From NCBI GenBank assembly GCA_019744975.1, contig JAIETP010000004.1, positions 62,001 to 126,000 on the forward strand: DNA of 64,000 nt, given 5' to 3'. The DNA is from Burkholderiales bacterium. GTDB lineage: Bacteria > Pseudomonadota > Gammaproteobacteria > Burkholderiales > SG8-41. Below are positions 35,423 to 43,773 of this stretch, piece after piece; position 1 is the stretch's first letter; the number at the start of each line of letters is the position of its first letter. The notes under the pieces are model-generated. The model was not told where the DNA came from. It was given only the letters and a program-made list of their open reading frames with translations, and made no database searches. The translations under genes were made by a program, and so were the position numbers.

Positions 35423-35719
35423 CTACGCAGCCTTCCTGATCTTCAAATCGAGCCGCAACCCCGCGCGCACGGCGATATTCACCAGCGCGTCGAGGCTGAA
35501 CAGGTTGATCTTGCCCTTGAGAAGGGCATTGAGACGCGGGGTCGTGAGGCCCAGCGTCTTTGCCGCTGCAGCCTGAGTTGCGCCGCTGCGCCTGAACTGA
35601 TCCTCGATGCGCATCATGAGGTCGGAGCGGAGCCGGAGGTTTTCAGCCTCATCCGGTGAAAATCCGAGATCGGCGAACACGTTGCCGCTGCCACGGGTCT
35701 TTTTCAGTCGTTCGCTCAT
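35423..35719 (-). CDS. HigA-like antitoxin, XRE-type helix-turn-helix
   Basis: 98 residues. The N-terminal half has the pattern NVFADLGFSPDEAENLRLRS, and the HTH (residues ~45-80) reads TQAAAAKTLGLTTPRLNALL followed by GKINLFSLDALVNIA. This is the HigA2/HTH_37 type that pairs with Gp49-like toxins. It overlaps the toxin gene by 4 bases (ATGA) and comes second, the usual HigBA order. It probably binds the palindrome before the toxin gene to repress the pair. Confidence 0.9.
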   Translation of the reverse strand: MSERLKKTRGSGNVFADLGFSPDEAENLRLRSDLMMRIEDQFRRSGATQAAAAKTLGLTTPRLNALLKGKINLFSLDALVNIAVRAGLRLDLKIRKAA

Positions 35720-36051
35720 GGTTGTTTACGCTCCTGTAGCAGCACCCGGAACCGTTTCCGGGCAAGTTCCAGATCCGGCCCGGGCGTCTTGCGCGCCTTC
35801 TTCTGGAAAGCGTGGAGGACATAAACCGCCTCCATGAACCGGGCAATATAGATGACGCGATAAGCGCCGCCTTCCCGCACCCTGATCTCCCGCACCCCCA
35901 ATCCCACCGAGGGCATCGGCTTCCAGTCGGCAGGGTCCAATCCGGATTGGACACGTTCGAGCTGGTAACCAGCCTCGCGTCGCGGGTCAGGCGGGAAATC
36001 CCTGAGACTTGCCCGACTATCGCCTAGCCAGATCACTGGTTTACGGTTCAT
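35716..36051 (-). CDS. RelE/HigB-like toxin (phage Gp49 family)
   Basis: 111 residues: MNRKPVIWLGDSRASLRDFP, then GYQLERVQSG, VREIRVREGGAYRVIYIARF and VYVLHAFQKKARKTP. The last motif is diagnostic for Gp49/RelE-type mRNA interferases. It would cleave translated mRNA when not neutralised by the antitoxin encoded after it. No SD precedes the ATG; the palindromic operator lies directly against the start codon, so the mRNA may be leaderless or very short-leadered. Confidence 0.92.
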   Translation of the reverse strand: MNRKPVIWLGDSRASLRDFPPDPRREAGYQLERVQSGLDPADWKPMPSVGLGVREIRVREGGAYRVIYIARFMEAVYVLHAFQKKARKTPGPDLELARKRFRVLLQERKQP

Positions 36052-36069
36052 ATTATCAAAACTGATAAT
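36052..36069. promoter_or_regulatory. Putative TA operator palindrome
   Basis: Perfect inverted repeat ATTATCA-AAAC-TGATAAT directly next to the toxin start codon. The position and size fit an autoregulatory HigA-type binding site overlapping the promoter. Confidence 0.7.
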
Positions 36070-36089
36070 AATTACAACCCTGAATTACC

Positions 36090-36121
36090 CAAAAACAAAG
36101 GGCACCAAACAGGCGCCCTTT
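36090..36121 (-). terminator. Intrinsic terminator downstream of etfA
   Basis: On the minus strand AAAGGGCGCC pairs with GGTGCCCTTT (one G-U pair) around TGTTT, followed by GTTTTT. The outer arm coincides with the right-hand 18-bp direct repeat. Confidence 0.75.
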
Positions 36122-36129
36122 GATGTTAC
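36112..36129. repeat. 18-bp direct repeat, right of the TA module
   Basis: GGCGCCCTTTGATGTTAC, identical to 35390-35407. It includes one arm of the etfA terminator. Confidence 0.85.
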
Positions 36130-36144
36130 TCCAGCCATTGCAAC

Positions 36145-37071
36145 TCAAAGCGCGGCAGTCAGCTCCGGCACCGCCTTGAACAGGTCTTCCTCCAGCCAAT
36201 AATCGGCCACCGCAAAAATCGGTGCTTCCGGATCCTTGTTGATGGCGATGATCACCTTGCTGTCCTTCATGCCGGCCAGATGCTGGATCGCACCGGAAAT
36301 GCCGACGGCGATATAGAGCTCGGGGGCGACAATCTTGCCGGTCTGTCCGACCTGGTAATCGTTGGGCACAAAACCCGAATCCACGGCGGCACGCGAGGCA
36401 CCGACCGCGGCGCCCAGCTTGTCGGCCAGCGCTTCGAGGAGCTTGAAATTCTCGCCGTTGCCCATGCCACGGCCGCCGGAGACGATGATGCGTGCCGCAG
36501 TGAGTTCGGGACGATCGGACTTCGACAGTTCCTGGCCGTTGAATTTCGCCAGGCCGGTATCGGGTCCCGCCGCAAGATTTTCAACGGCGGCACTGCCGCC
36601 CTCGTCTGCGGCATCAAATCCGGTGGCGCGCACGGTGATGACCTTGACCTTGTCGGCGGACTGCACGGTGGCCAGCGCATTGCCGGCGTAGATCGGCCGC
36701 ACAAAGGTGTCGGCGGAAACCACGGCGCTGATTTCCGAAATCTGCTGCACATCCAGAGTCGCAGCCACGCGCGGCATGAAATTTTTACCAAAACCGGTGG
36801 CCGGCGCGAGGATGTGGGTGTATTGCGACGCAACGGTCAACACCAGCGCTGCGATGTTTTCCGCCACCGCCCCGGCATATTGCGGCGCGTCCGCGAGCAG
36901 CACCTTCTTTACACCGGCGATTTTTGCCGCGGCCTGCGCCGCATCGGCGCATTGCTGACCGGCGACCAGCACCGTGATGTCGCCGCCGATTTTTGCCGCG
37001 GCGGTGACGGTGTTGGTGGTGCCGGGCTTCAATTGTTTGCCGTCGTGTTCGGCAATGACGAGTATGGACAT
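36145..37071 (-). CDS. etfA: Electron transfer flavoprotein alpha subunit
   Basis: 308 residues, normal length. FAD-binding C-terminal domain with [59 protein letters not shown] and [15 protein letters not shown]. With EtfB it carries electrons from acyl-CoA dehydrogenases to the quinone pool via ETF-QO. Its ATG overlaps the etfB stop by one base (TGATG). Confidence 0.97.
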   Translation of the reverse strand: MSILVIAEHDGKQLKPGTTNTVTAAAKIGGDITVLVAGQQCADAAQAAAKIAGVKKVLLADAPQYAGAVAENIAALVLTVASQYTHILAPATGFGKNFMPRVAATLDVQQISEISAVVSADTFVRPIYAGNALATVQSADKVKVITVRATGFDAADEGGSAAVENLAAGPDTGLAKFNGQELSKSDRPELTAARIIVSGGRGMGNGENFKLLEALADKLGAAVGASRAAVDSGFVPNDYQVGQTGKIVAPELYIAVGISGAIQHLAGMKDSKVIIAINKDPEAPIFAVADYWLEEDLFKAVPELTAAL

Positions 37072-37823
37072 CAGATTACCCTGGCTTCGTTTTTGAGTTT
37101 GGCGACAAGTTCCTTCACGTCGGCGACCTTGACGCCGGCGCTGCGTTTCGGCGGCTCTTCGACCTTCAGCGTTTTCAACCTTGGGGTGACATCCACGCCC
37201 AGCGCTTCGGGTTTCAGTGTTTCCAGCGGCTTTTTCTTCGCTTTCATGATGTTGGGCAGCGTCACATAACGCGGCTCATTCAAGCGCAGGTCGGTGGTGA
37301 TCACCGCCGGCAGTTTGATGGTCAGCTTTTCCAGCCCGCCATCGATTTCGCGGGTGACATCGGCCGTATCGCCGTTGACGGTGATCCCCGAGGTGAACGC
37401 CGACTGCGGCCAGCCGAGCAGCGCCGACACCATCTGCCCGGTCTGGTTGGCATCGTCATCAATGGCCTGTTTGCCCATGATCACCAGTTTGGGTTGTTCC
37501 TTGTCGATGATCGCCTTCACCAGCTTGGCCACCGCCAGCGGCTGCATGTCAGTCGTCCCGGTCTCGACCAGAATGCCGCGGTCAGCGCCCATCGCCATGG
37601 CAGTGCGCAGGGTTTCCTGGCACTGCGGCGCGCCGATCGACACGGCGATGATTTCGGTCACGACACCCGCCTCCTTCATCCGCACCGCCTGTTCGATGGC
37701 GATTTCGCAGAAGGGATTCATCGCCATCTTGACGTTGGCGGTCTCGACCCCGGTGCCATCGGACTTGACGCGCACTTTCACGTACGGGTCGATGACACGT
37801 TTGACTGTCACTAAAACCTTCAT
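37071..37823 (-). CDS. etfB: Electron transfer flavoprotein beta subunit
   Basis: 250 residues. Starts [20 protein letters not shown] and contains the AMP-binding region [21 protein letters not shown] and the beta-subunit signature [21 protein letters not shown]. The ATG at 37823 gives the standard N-terminus; the open frame extends 18 codons upstream without support. First gene of an etfBA unit whose likely electron donor is the acyl-CoA dehydrogenase downstream. Confidence 0.97.
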   Translation of the reverse strand: MKVLVTVKRVIDPYVKVRVKSDGTGVETANVKMAMNPFCEIAIEQAVRMKEAGVVTEIIAVSIGAPQCQETLRTAMAMGADRGILVETGTTDMQPLAVAKLVKAIIDKEQPKLVIMGKQAIDDDANQTGQMVSALLGWPQSAFTSGITVNGDTADVTREIDGGLEKLTIKLPAVITTDLRLNEPRYVTLPNIMKAKKKPLETLKPEALGVDVTPRLKTLKVEEPPKRSAGVKVADVKELVAKLKNEARVI

Positions 37824-37977
37824 GAGTACTCCGGAAATGGGAACACGGGAAGCACGGGAAAAATACCAATCCAGCACGTCACCGACGGCAAATCAGCACT
37901 GGAAGGACGGGCATTTTAACGCATCGCAGCAACCGGCGAAACCGCCATTGACCATACTGTGGCCGCAGCCGCTGAGC

Positions 37978-38838
37978 TTATTGCCCGCGAAAACCCTGCT
38001 GCGCCAGAAAATCGCGGACCAGTGGCGCCCATATGTCGAACCCGCGCGTGAACAGGCGGTGGCCGTTGTCACCGAAGGCCGGCAGCAACATGAATGTGCC
38101 GGTGCCGCCATTGGCGCGGAACGCCGCAAACCAGGCCTCGGTATGACGCGGGCTGAAATACAAATCATTTTCGGTATAGATCCAAAGCGTCGGCACGCGC
38201 GTGTTGTGGCCGTAACCGCCGAATGTTGCCGTGGCAATTGACGCCGAACAGGGCTCGCCAGGCCGCGTTTCAGGATTACCTCCGCCGCCGCCGGCAAAAT
38301 TGATCGCGGCCACCACCCCCGGCAGTTTGCGCGCGGCCACCGCGATGCTGGTCGCGCCGCCGTAGGATTGCCCGGCAATCACGATGCGCCGCGCGTCGAT
38401 GCGCGGCTCGCGGCGCGCATGGTCGATCACCTGCTGCACCTGGTCGGCGGCGATGCCGAAGGAACGCGCAAAATTGCGGTTGGCACAGGATCCGGCGTAT
38501 TCGGCATCCACCGCAGTGCCGCTGACGCCGTAACCGACACGCGTCGGCACCCACACTGAAAACCCCAGCGACGCAAAAAAACGTGCGGCTTGTTCATAAC
38601 GCACGCGGCGCAGGCTGGCGCGATCAGACACCGGACGACCGTGGTTCAGCACCAGCAGCGGATAGGATGCGCGACCGCGCTCCTCGAACACCGTGACCAC
38701 GATGTCCTGCGCAAGCGCGGCGCCGGTCGCGTCGCGGATCTGCACCGGCAGCCGGATGATGCGCTCATCAAGGTCGGCCGCGATGGCGCTCGCCATGACA
38801 CACATCAGCAATCCGCAGCAAAGTGCGCGCAGGCGCAT
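37978..38838 (-). CDS. Exported alpha/beta hydrolase (dienelactone hydrolase-like)
   Basis: 286 residues with a signal peptide (LCCGLLMCVMASAIAA). Nucleophile elbow GQSYGGATS, oxyanion-region NHGRPVSDR, probable acid in YTENDLYFSP and His in GDNGHRLF form a complete catalytic triad. It probably hydrolyses an ester or amide in the periplasm. It begins 3 bases after livM on the same strand, so its substrate is probably linked to what the Liv-type transporter imports. Confidence 0.85.
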   Translation of the reverse strand: MRLRALCCGLLMCVMASAIAADLDERIIRLPVQIRDATGAALAQDIVVTVFEERGRASYPLLVLNHGRPVSDRASLRRVRYEQAARFFASLGFSVWVPTRVGYGVSGTAVDAEYAGSCANRNFARSFGIAADQVQQVIDHARREPRIDARRIVIAGQSYGGATSIAVAARKLPGVVAAINFAGGGGGNPETRPGEPCSASIATATFGGYGHNTRVPTLWIYTENDLYFSPRHTEAWFAAFRANGGTGTFMLLPAFGDNGHRLFTRGFDIWAPLVRDFLAQQGFRGQ

Positions 38839-38841
38839 CGG

Positions 38842-39774
38842 CTACAGCGGCCGTTTCAGCAAACGTCCCAGTTCCCCGACGATACCGCGCCGGAAGACCA
38901 ATACGCAGATGACGAAAATGATCCCCATGATCACCTGCACCCAGGACCCCACCTTGTCTGCGAGCTGGTTCTGCAGGCCGATGATGACGAATGCCCCCAC
39001 CACCGGGCCGAATACCGTGCCGAGGCCGCCGAGCAGGGTCATCAGCACGACCTCCCCCGACATGTGCCAGTGCGCATCGGTCAGCGACGCCAATTGAAAC
39101 ACCAGGGTCTTGGTTGCGCCGGCCAGCCCTGACAAAGCGGCCGAGAGCACGAACACCACCAGCTTGTAGCGGTCGACGTCGTAACCCAGCGAAATCGCGC
39201 GCGGCTCATTCTCGCGGATCGCCTGCAACACCTGGCCGAAGGGGGAATGGATCACCCGGTGTATCAGGAAAAAACCCGCGAGGAAAATCGCAAATACCAG
39301 GTAATACAGATTGGTATTGTCCGACAGGTCGATCAGGCCGAACAGCATGCCCCGCGGCACCCCCTGCAGGCCATCCTCGCCGCCGGTGAATTTCATCTGC
39401 AGCCAGACGAAATAAAGCATCTGCGCCAGCGCCAGCGTGATCATTGCAAAATAGATGCCGGCGCGGCGAATCGCCAGGCTGCCGAACACATAACCGAGTA
39501 CGCCCGCGCTCAGGGTGCCGGCGAGGATGCCCCACTCCGGCCCGAATCCCAGATTCCTGATGGTATGCCCGGCGACGTAGGCCGCCACGCTGAGAAAAGC
39601 CGCGTGGCCGAAAGACAGCAGTCCCGTATATCCCAGCAGCAGGTTGAAGGCGCAGGCAAACAGCGCAAAACACCAGCACTTCATCAGGAAGGTCGGGTAA
39701 ATGCCCGCGACCGGCGCCAGCAGGCCAAAACCGATCAGCGCGGCAAACCCCCAGTACATGTGCCCTCCGTTCAT
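38842..39774 (-). CDS. livM: Branched-chain amino acid-type ABC transporter permease LivM
   Basis: 310 residues with about 8-9 TM helices. Characteristic LLLGYTGLLSFGHAAFLSVAAY, then IRRAGIYFAMITLALAQMLYFVW, and the ATPase-contact loop AIRENEPRAISLGYDVDRYK. It overlaps livH by 4 bases (ATGA). It forms the inner-membrane channel with LivH. Confidence 0.95.
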   Translation of the reverse strand: MNGGHMYWGFAALIGFGLLAPVAGIYPTFLMKCWCFALFACAFNLLLGYTGLLSFGHAAFLSVAAYVAGHTIRNLGFGPEWGILAGTLSAGVLGYVFGSLAIRRAGIYFAMITLALAQMLYFVWLQMKFTGGEDGLQGVPRGMLFGLIDLSDNTNLYYLVFAIFLAGFFLIHRVIHSPFGQVLQAIRENEPRAISLGYDVDRYKLVVFVLSAALSGLAGATKTLVFQLASLTDAHWHMSGEVVLMTLLGGLGTVFGPVVGAFVIIGLQNQLADKVGSWVQVIMGIIFVICVLVFRRGIVGELGRLLKRPL

Positions 39775-40685
39775 CGCTCCCTCCCGAACAGTCCGGCGGG
39801 CCGCACCAGCAACACGATCGCCATGATCACAAAAATCACCACCGCGGACGCTTCCGGGTAAAACACCCGGGTCAGCCCCTCGATCAGACCGAGCGCGATG
39901 CCGGTGACGATGGCGCCAAGGATGGAACCCATGCCGCCGATCACCACCACGGCAAACACCACGATGATCAGGTCCGCGCCCATCTTCGGCGAAACGGTGA
40001 AAATGGGCGCCGCCAGCACACCGGCGAATGCCGCCAGCGCGACGCCATAACCGTAAGTCAGCGTGATCATCAGCGGCACATTGACACCGAAAGCCTGGGT
40101 CAGCCGCGGATTTTCAGTGCCTGCGCGCAGGTATGACCCAAGCTTGGTGCGCTCGATGACGTACCAGCTCACGAAACACACGGTGAGCGCGGCGACCACC
40201 ACCCACGCCCGGTACTTGGGCAGGAACATGAAGCCGAGATTGATCGCCCCCTGGAAGACTTCCGGAATTTCGTATTGCTGCCCGGAAACGCCATACCAGT
40301 CGCGGAACAGTCCCTCGATGATCAGCGCAATGCCGAAAGTCAGCAGCAGGCCGTAGAGATGATCCAGTTTGTAGAGCCGGCGCAGCATGGTGCGCTCGAT
40401 GAACACCCCGAAAGCTCCGACGATCAGCGGCACCAGCACCAGCGCAGCCCAGTAATTGATCACAAAATCGGGATTGCCCAGCCATTGCGGCACCTGCGTC
40501 AATCCGATCCATGCCACAAAAGCACCCATCATGTACTGGGCGCCATGGCTGAAATTGATGATGTTCAGCAGCCCGAAAATGATCGCCAGGCCCAGGCTCA
40601 GCACGGCATAGAACGAACCGTTGATCAGTCCGATCAGCAGCTGGCTGTAGAGGGCCTGCGGAGTAATGCCGAGGAGTTCAAACAT
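39771..40685 (-). CDS. livH: Branched-chain amino acid-type ABC transporter permease LivH
   Basis: 304 residues with about 8 TM helices. LINGSFYAVLSLGLAIIFGL, INFSHGAQYMMGAFVAW, and the coupling helix region GTENPRLTQAFGVNV are typical. It is preceded by a large hairpin that separates it from livK. Confidence 0.95.
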   Translation of the reverse strand: MFELLGITPQALYSQLLIGLINGSFYAVLSLGLAIIFGLLNIINFSHGAQYMMGAFVAWIGLTQVPQWLGNPDFVINYWAALVLVPLIVGAFGVFIERTMLRRLYKLDHLYGLLLTFGIALIIEGLFRDWYGVSGQQYEIPEVFQGAINLGFMFLPKYRAWVVVAALTVCFVSWYVIERTKLGSYLRAGTENPRLTQAFGVNVPLMITLTYGYGVALAAFAGVLAAPIFTVSPKMGADLIIVVFAVVVIGGMGSILGAIVTGIALGLIEGLTRVFYPEASAVVIFVIMAIVLLVRPAGLFGRER

Positions 40686-40703
40686 TCTTGGAACAGTGAA
40701 TAA

Positions 40704-40794
40704 GTGAACGAGTGAACGAGTGAATACCCCCTCCCCAACCCTCCCCCGTGAAACGGGGGAGGGGGTTTACGGGGTCACCCGTTCACCCGTTCAC
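40704..40794. repeat. Compound palindrome between livK and livH
   Basis: Outer arms are tandem GTGAACG-type 7-mers (40704-40723) facing reversed ..CGTTCACCCGTTCAC (40778-40794). The centre is a perfect 11-bp hairpin CCCTCCCCCGT/ACGGGGGAGGG. In the minus-strand transcript it would form a very stable stem between livK and livHM. Confidence 0.8.
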
Positions 40795-40818
40795 CGTATT
40801 CTTTCGCAGTTTCACAGC

Positions 40819-42039
40819 TTACTTCTTCAGCAGCGGACACTCGCTTTTCGCGGCGGGAATCGCCGCATCAGCGGCCGGAATCACCTGACGCACGTGGTAG
40901 TAGTCCCAGGGTCCTTTTGATTCCGCCGGCCGCTTCACCTGCAGCAGGTAGAAGTCATGCAGCAGCCGCCCGTCCTCGCGGATGCGTCCGTTTTGTGCAA
41001 AAAAATCATTGACCGGCGTGTCCTTCATTTTCCTGACCACCGCTTTTGCCTCATCGGTGCCCGCGGCCTTGACCGCCTTCAGATAATGCATGGTCGAGGA
41101 ATAGATGCCCGCCTGCACCATGGTCGGCATGCGCTTGTGCTGGTCAAAGAAGCGTTTTGACCAGGCGCGTGTCGCGTCGCTGAAATCCCAGTAAAAACCC
41201 TCGGTCAGGTACATGCCGCCTGCGGTTTTCAGCGACAGGCTGTGTACGTCGGTAATGAACATCAGCAATCCGGCCAGCGACTGTTTTGGGGTGATCCCGA
41301 ATTCCGCCGCCTGCTTGATCGAATTGGTGGTATCGGTGCCGGCATTGGCGAGCCCGATCACCTTGGCGCCCGAGGACTGCGCCTTCAGCAGGAAGGAGGA
41401 AAAATCCGTGCCGGGGAACGGATGGCGTACCGAACCGAGCACCTTGCCGCCCATCGCGGTCACCACGTCACTGGTGTCTTTTTCCAGCGAATGGCCGAAG
41501 GCATAATCCGCCGTCAGGAAAAACCAGGAGTCGCCACCCTGCTTCACCACCGCGCGCCCGGTACCTATGGCCAGTGCATAGGTGTCGTAGGCGTAGTGGA
41601 CATTCAGGTCGGTGCAGGCCTTGCCGGTGATGTTGGTCGACGCGGCGCCGTTGACGATGGTCACCCGGTTCATCTCCTTGGCCACCGGCATCACGGCAAG
41701 CGCGGTGGAGGAGGTCACCAGATCGCCGATCATGTCAACACCATCGCGCTCGAACCACTCGCGGGCCTTGTTCGAGGCCACGTCACCCTTGTTCTGGTGA
41801 TCCGCCGATACCAGTTCGACCTTGAATGGATTTTTTTCCTGCTTCAGGAAATCATCAATCGCCATGCGCGCAGCGACCAGCGATCCCTGCCCCGACAGGT
41901 CGGAATAGAGGCCGGACAGATCAGTCAGGATGCCGATCTTGACCACGCCACCGGAAAGTTTGGCCTGCTGCGCCGGCGCCATTGCCGCCACACCAAAAAA
42001 TGCAGCAGCGACCGCCACAAACATCAGCTTCTTTTTCAT
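40819..42039 (-). CDS. livK: Periplasmic substrate-binding protein of Liv-type ABC transporter
   Basis: 406 residues. Signal peptide (KKLMFVAVAAAFFGVAAMAPA-QQA), then the type I periplasmic fold: VVKIGILTDLSGLYSDLSGQ, AARMAIDDFLKQ, VELVSADHQNKGDVASNKAREW. This subfamily often binds amides, aromatic acids or other organic acids rather than leucine, so the ligand is open. AGGAG six bases before the ATG at 42039 sets the start. Confidence 0.93.
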   Translation of the reverse strand: MKKKLMFVAVAAAFFGVAAMAPAQQAKLSGGVVKIGILTDLSGLYSDLSGQGSLVAARMAIDDFLKQEKNPFKVELVSADHQNKGDVASNKAREWFERDGVDMIGDLVTSSTALAVMPVAKEMNRVTIVNGAASTNITGKACTDLNVHYAYDTYALAIGTGRAVVKQGGDSWFFLTADYAFGHSLEKDTSDVVTAMGGKVLGSVRHPFPGTDFSSFLLKAQSSGAKVIGLANAGTDTTNSIKQAAEFGITPKQSLAGLLMFITDVHSLSLKTAGGMYLTEGFYWDFSDATRAWSKRFFDQHKRMPTMVQAGIYSSTMHYLKAVKAAGTDEAKAVVRKMKDTPVNDFFAQNGRIREDGRLLHDFYLLQVKRPAESKGPWDYYHVRQVIPAADAAIPAAKSECPLLKK

Positions 42040-42074
42040 GATCAACTCCTCCAATTCATTGATGAAAAACGGAA

Positions 42075-42806
42075 TCAGACACCCAGCAACTCATGCAGCC
42101 GACCCATGCGTGAAGACAATTCATTACTGGTCACGGATTCGACAATCCGGCCATGCTCAATGACGTAATGCCGGTCGGCCAGCGGCGCGGCAAAACGAAA
42201 ATTCTGCTCGACCATCACGATGGTGTAACCACGCGCCTTCAGTTTGCGTATGGTTGCACCCAGCATCTGCACGATGACCGGCGCCAGTCCTTCGCTGATC
42301 TCGTCGAGCAGCAGCAGGCGGGCCCCAGTGCGCAGAATACGCGCAATCGCCAGCATCTGCTGCTCCCCGCCGGAGAGCCTGGAGCCGGGACTGTTGCGCC
42401 GCTCCCGCAGGTTGGGGAACATGCCGTAAATTTCCTCCATGGTCATACCGTCGCCGGCGACCACCGGCGGCAACAACAGGTTTTCTTCCGCGCTGAGGCT
42501 GGCGAAAATCCCGCGTTCCTCCGGGCAGTAACCGATGCCGAGGTGCGCAATCTGGTGGGTGGGAAGTGTGATCGTCTCGCATCCGTTGACCATGATCGAG
42601 CCGCTGCGCTGCCCGGTCAGCCCGAGCACTGCGCGCAACGTCGAAGTGCGGCCCGCGCCATTGCGGCCGAGCAAAGTCACCACTTCGCCGCGATTGACGT
42701 TGAAATCGATGCCGTGCAGCACATGGGATTCGCCATAAAACGCATGCAGGCCGGTGACCCGCAGCATTTCGCCGTCGGCACCGGGCTGGCTGAATGCGCT
42801 GGTCAT
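42075..42806 (-). CDS. livF: ABC transporter ATP-binding protein LivF
   Basis: 243 residues. The Walker A reads GRNGAGRTS, with Arg at the usual Lys position. The signature motif is LSGGEQQMLAIARIL, Walker B LLLLDEISEGLAP, H-loop region TIVMVEQN. It forms an ATPase heterodimer with LivG. It overlaps livG by 4 bases. The Arg substitution is seen in some Liv-type ATPases from memory, but it would weaken classical phosphate binding. Confidence 0.94.
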   Translation of the reverse strand: MTSAFSQPGADGEMLRVTGLHAFYGESHVLHGIDFNVNRGEVVTLLGRNGAGRTSTLRAVLGLTGQRSGSIMVNGCETITLPTHQIAHLGIGYCPEERGIFASLSAEENLLLPPVVAGDGMTMEEIYGMFPNLRERRNSPGSRLSGGEQQMLAIARILRTGARLLLLDEISEGLAPVIVQMLGATIRKLKARGYTIVMVEQNFRFAAPLADRHYVIEHGRIVESVTSNELSSRMGRLHELLGV

Positions 42807-43600
42807 GTCGCCTCCTCCTGCTCCGACCCGACCTGCTCGGAACCAACCTGCTCGGAACCAACATAAGCCTCCAGCACCCGCGAATTGCGGGATACCTCCG
42901 CGTAAGGTCCCTCCGCAAGCACGGCGCCCCGGGCCAGCACGGTAATGGTGTCCGACAAATCGGCCACCACGTTCATGTTGTGCTCAACCATCAGCACGGT
43001 GCGGTTGACCGCAACCTTGCGAATCAGGTCGACCACGCGGCCGACATCCTCATGCCCCATGCCCTGCGTCGGCTCATCGAGCAGCATCATTTCCGGATCC
43101 AGCGCCAGCGTGGTGGCGATCTCGAGTGCGCGCTTGCGCCCGTAAGGCAACTCGACCGTCATGGCGCCGGCGAATGCACCGAGGTCCACCGCCTCCAGCA
43201 ATTCCAGCGCCCGCCCGTTCAGCCGGTCCAGTACACGGCCGGATTTCCAGAAATGCATGGAAATGCCGGTCTTCCGTTGCAGCGCCACCCGCACGTTTTC
43301 CAGTACTGTCATGTGCGGAAAGGTGGCGGAAATCTGAAAGGATCGCACCAAGCCGAGGCGGGCAATCGCCGCCGGGCGCATGCGCGTGATATCGCGACCG
43401 TTAAAGGTGATCGTGCCGTTCGTGGGCGCCAGAAACCGCGTCAGCAGATTAAAGCAGGTGGTTTTGCCGGCGCCGTTGGGCCCGATCAGCGCATGTATCG
43501 TGCCGCGCCGCACGCGCAGATCCACGCCATCGACCGCGACAAAACCACTGAAGGCCTTGGTCAGTCCGCGTGTTTCGAGAATGTAATCAGTGTCAGCCAT
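42803..43600 (-). CDS. livG: ABC transporter ATP-binding protein LivG, with repeat tail
   Basis: 265 residues. Walker A GPNGAGKTTCFNLLTRFL, signature ELPYGRKRALEIATTLALD, Walker B MLLDEPTQGMG, switch VEHNMNVV, as in LivG. The C-terminus, which normally ends shortly after VLEAYVG, is extended by a threefold VGSEQ repeat encoded by 15-bp tandem DNA repeats. First gene of livGFKHM; the upstream leader is AT-rich. Confidence 0.95.
   Translation of the reverse strand: MADTDYILETRGLTKAFSGFVAVDGVDLRVRRGTIHALIGPNGAGKTTCFNLLTRFLAPTNGTITFNGRDITRMRPAAIARLGLVRSFQISATFPHMTVLENVRVALQRKTGISMHFWKSGRVLDRLNGRALELLEAVDLGAFAGAMTVELPYGRKRALEIATTLALDPEMMLLDEPTQGMGHEDVGRVVDLIRKVAVNRTVLMVEHNMNVVADLSDTITVLARGAVLAEGPYAEVSRNSRVLEAYVGSEQVGSEQVGSEQEEAT
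42817..42861. repeat. 15-bp tandem repeat (x3) in the 3' end of livG
   Basis: Three units of CCTGCTCSGAMCCRA; the second and third are identical. It encodes VGSEQ repeats on the minus strand and keeps frame when units are gained or lost. Confidence 0.85.
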
Positions 43601-43636
43601 GCGCAGGGAAGATCCATGATTTTTATTATAATTATT

Positions 43637-43655
43637 AATAAAATCAAATACTTAT
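43637..43655 (+). repeat. 19-bp AT-rich repeat, copy B
   Basis: AATAAAATCAAATACTTAT, identical to the copy at 60539. It lies 37 bases upstream of the livG start codon in an AT-rich leader. Confidence 0.75.
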
Positions 43656-43773
43656 ATAAACCCACTTCACGGCCAGAGTTACCTTGCTGAAACAGAAAAT
43701 GACACTGCCAGAACAGTCAAACAGAAGCGTCAAACCAGTTTACCGGGAAATCCTTACTGCGCCCTGAATCCGT

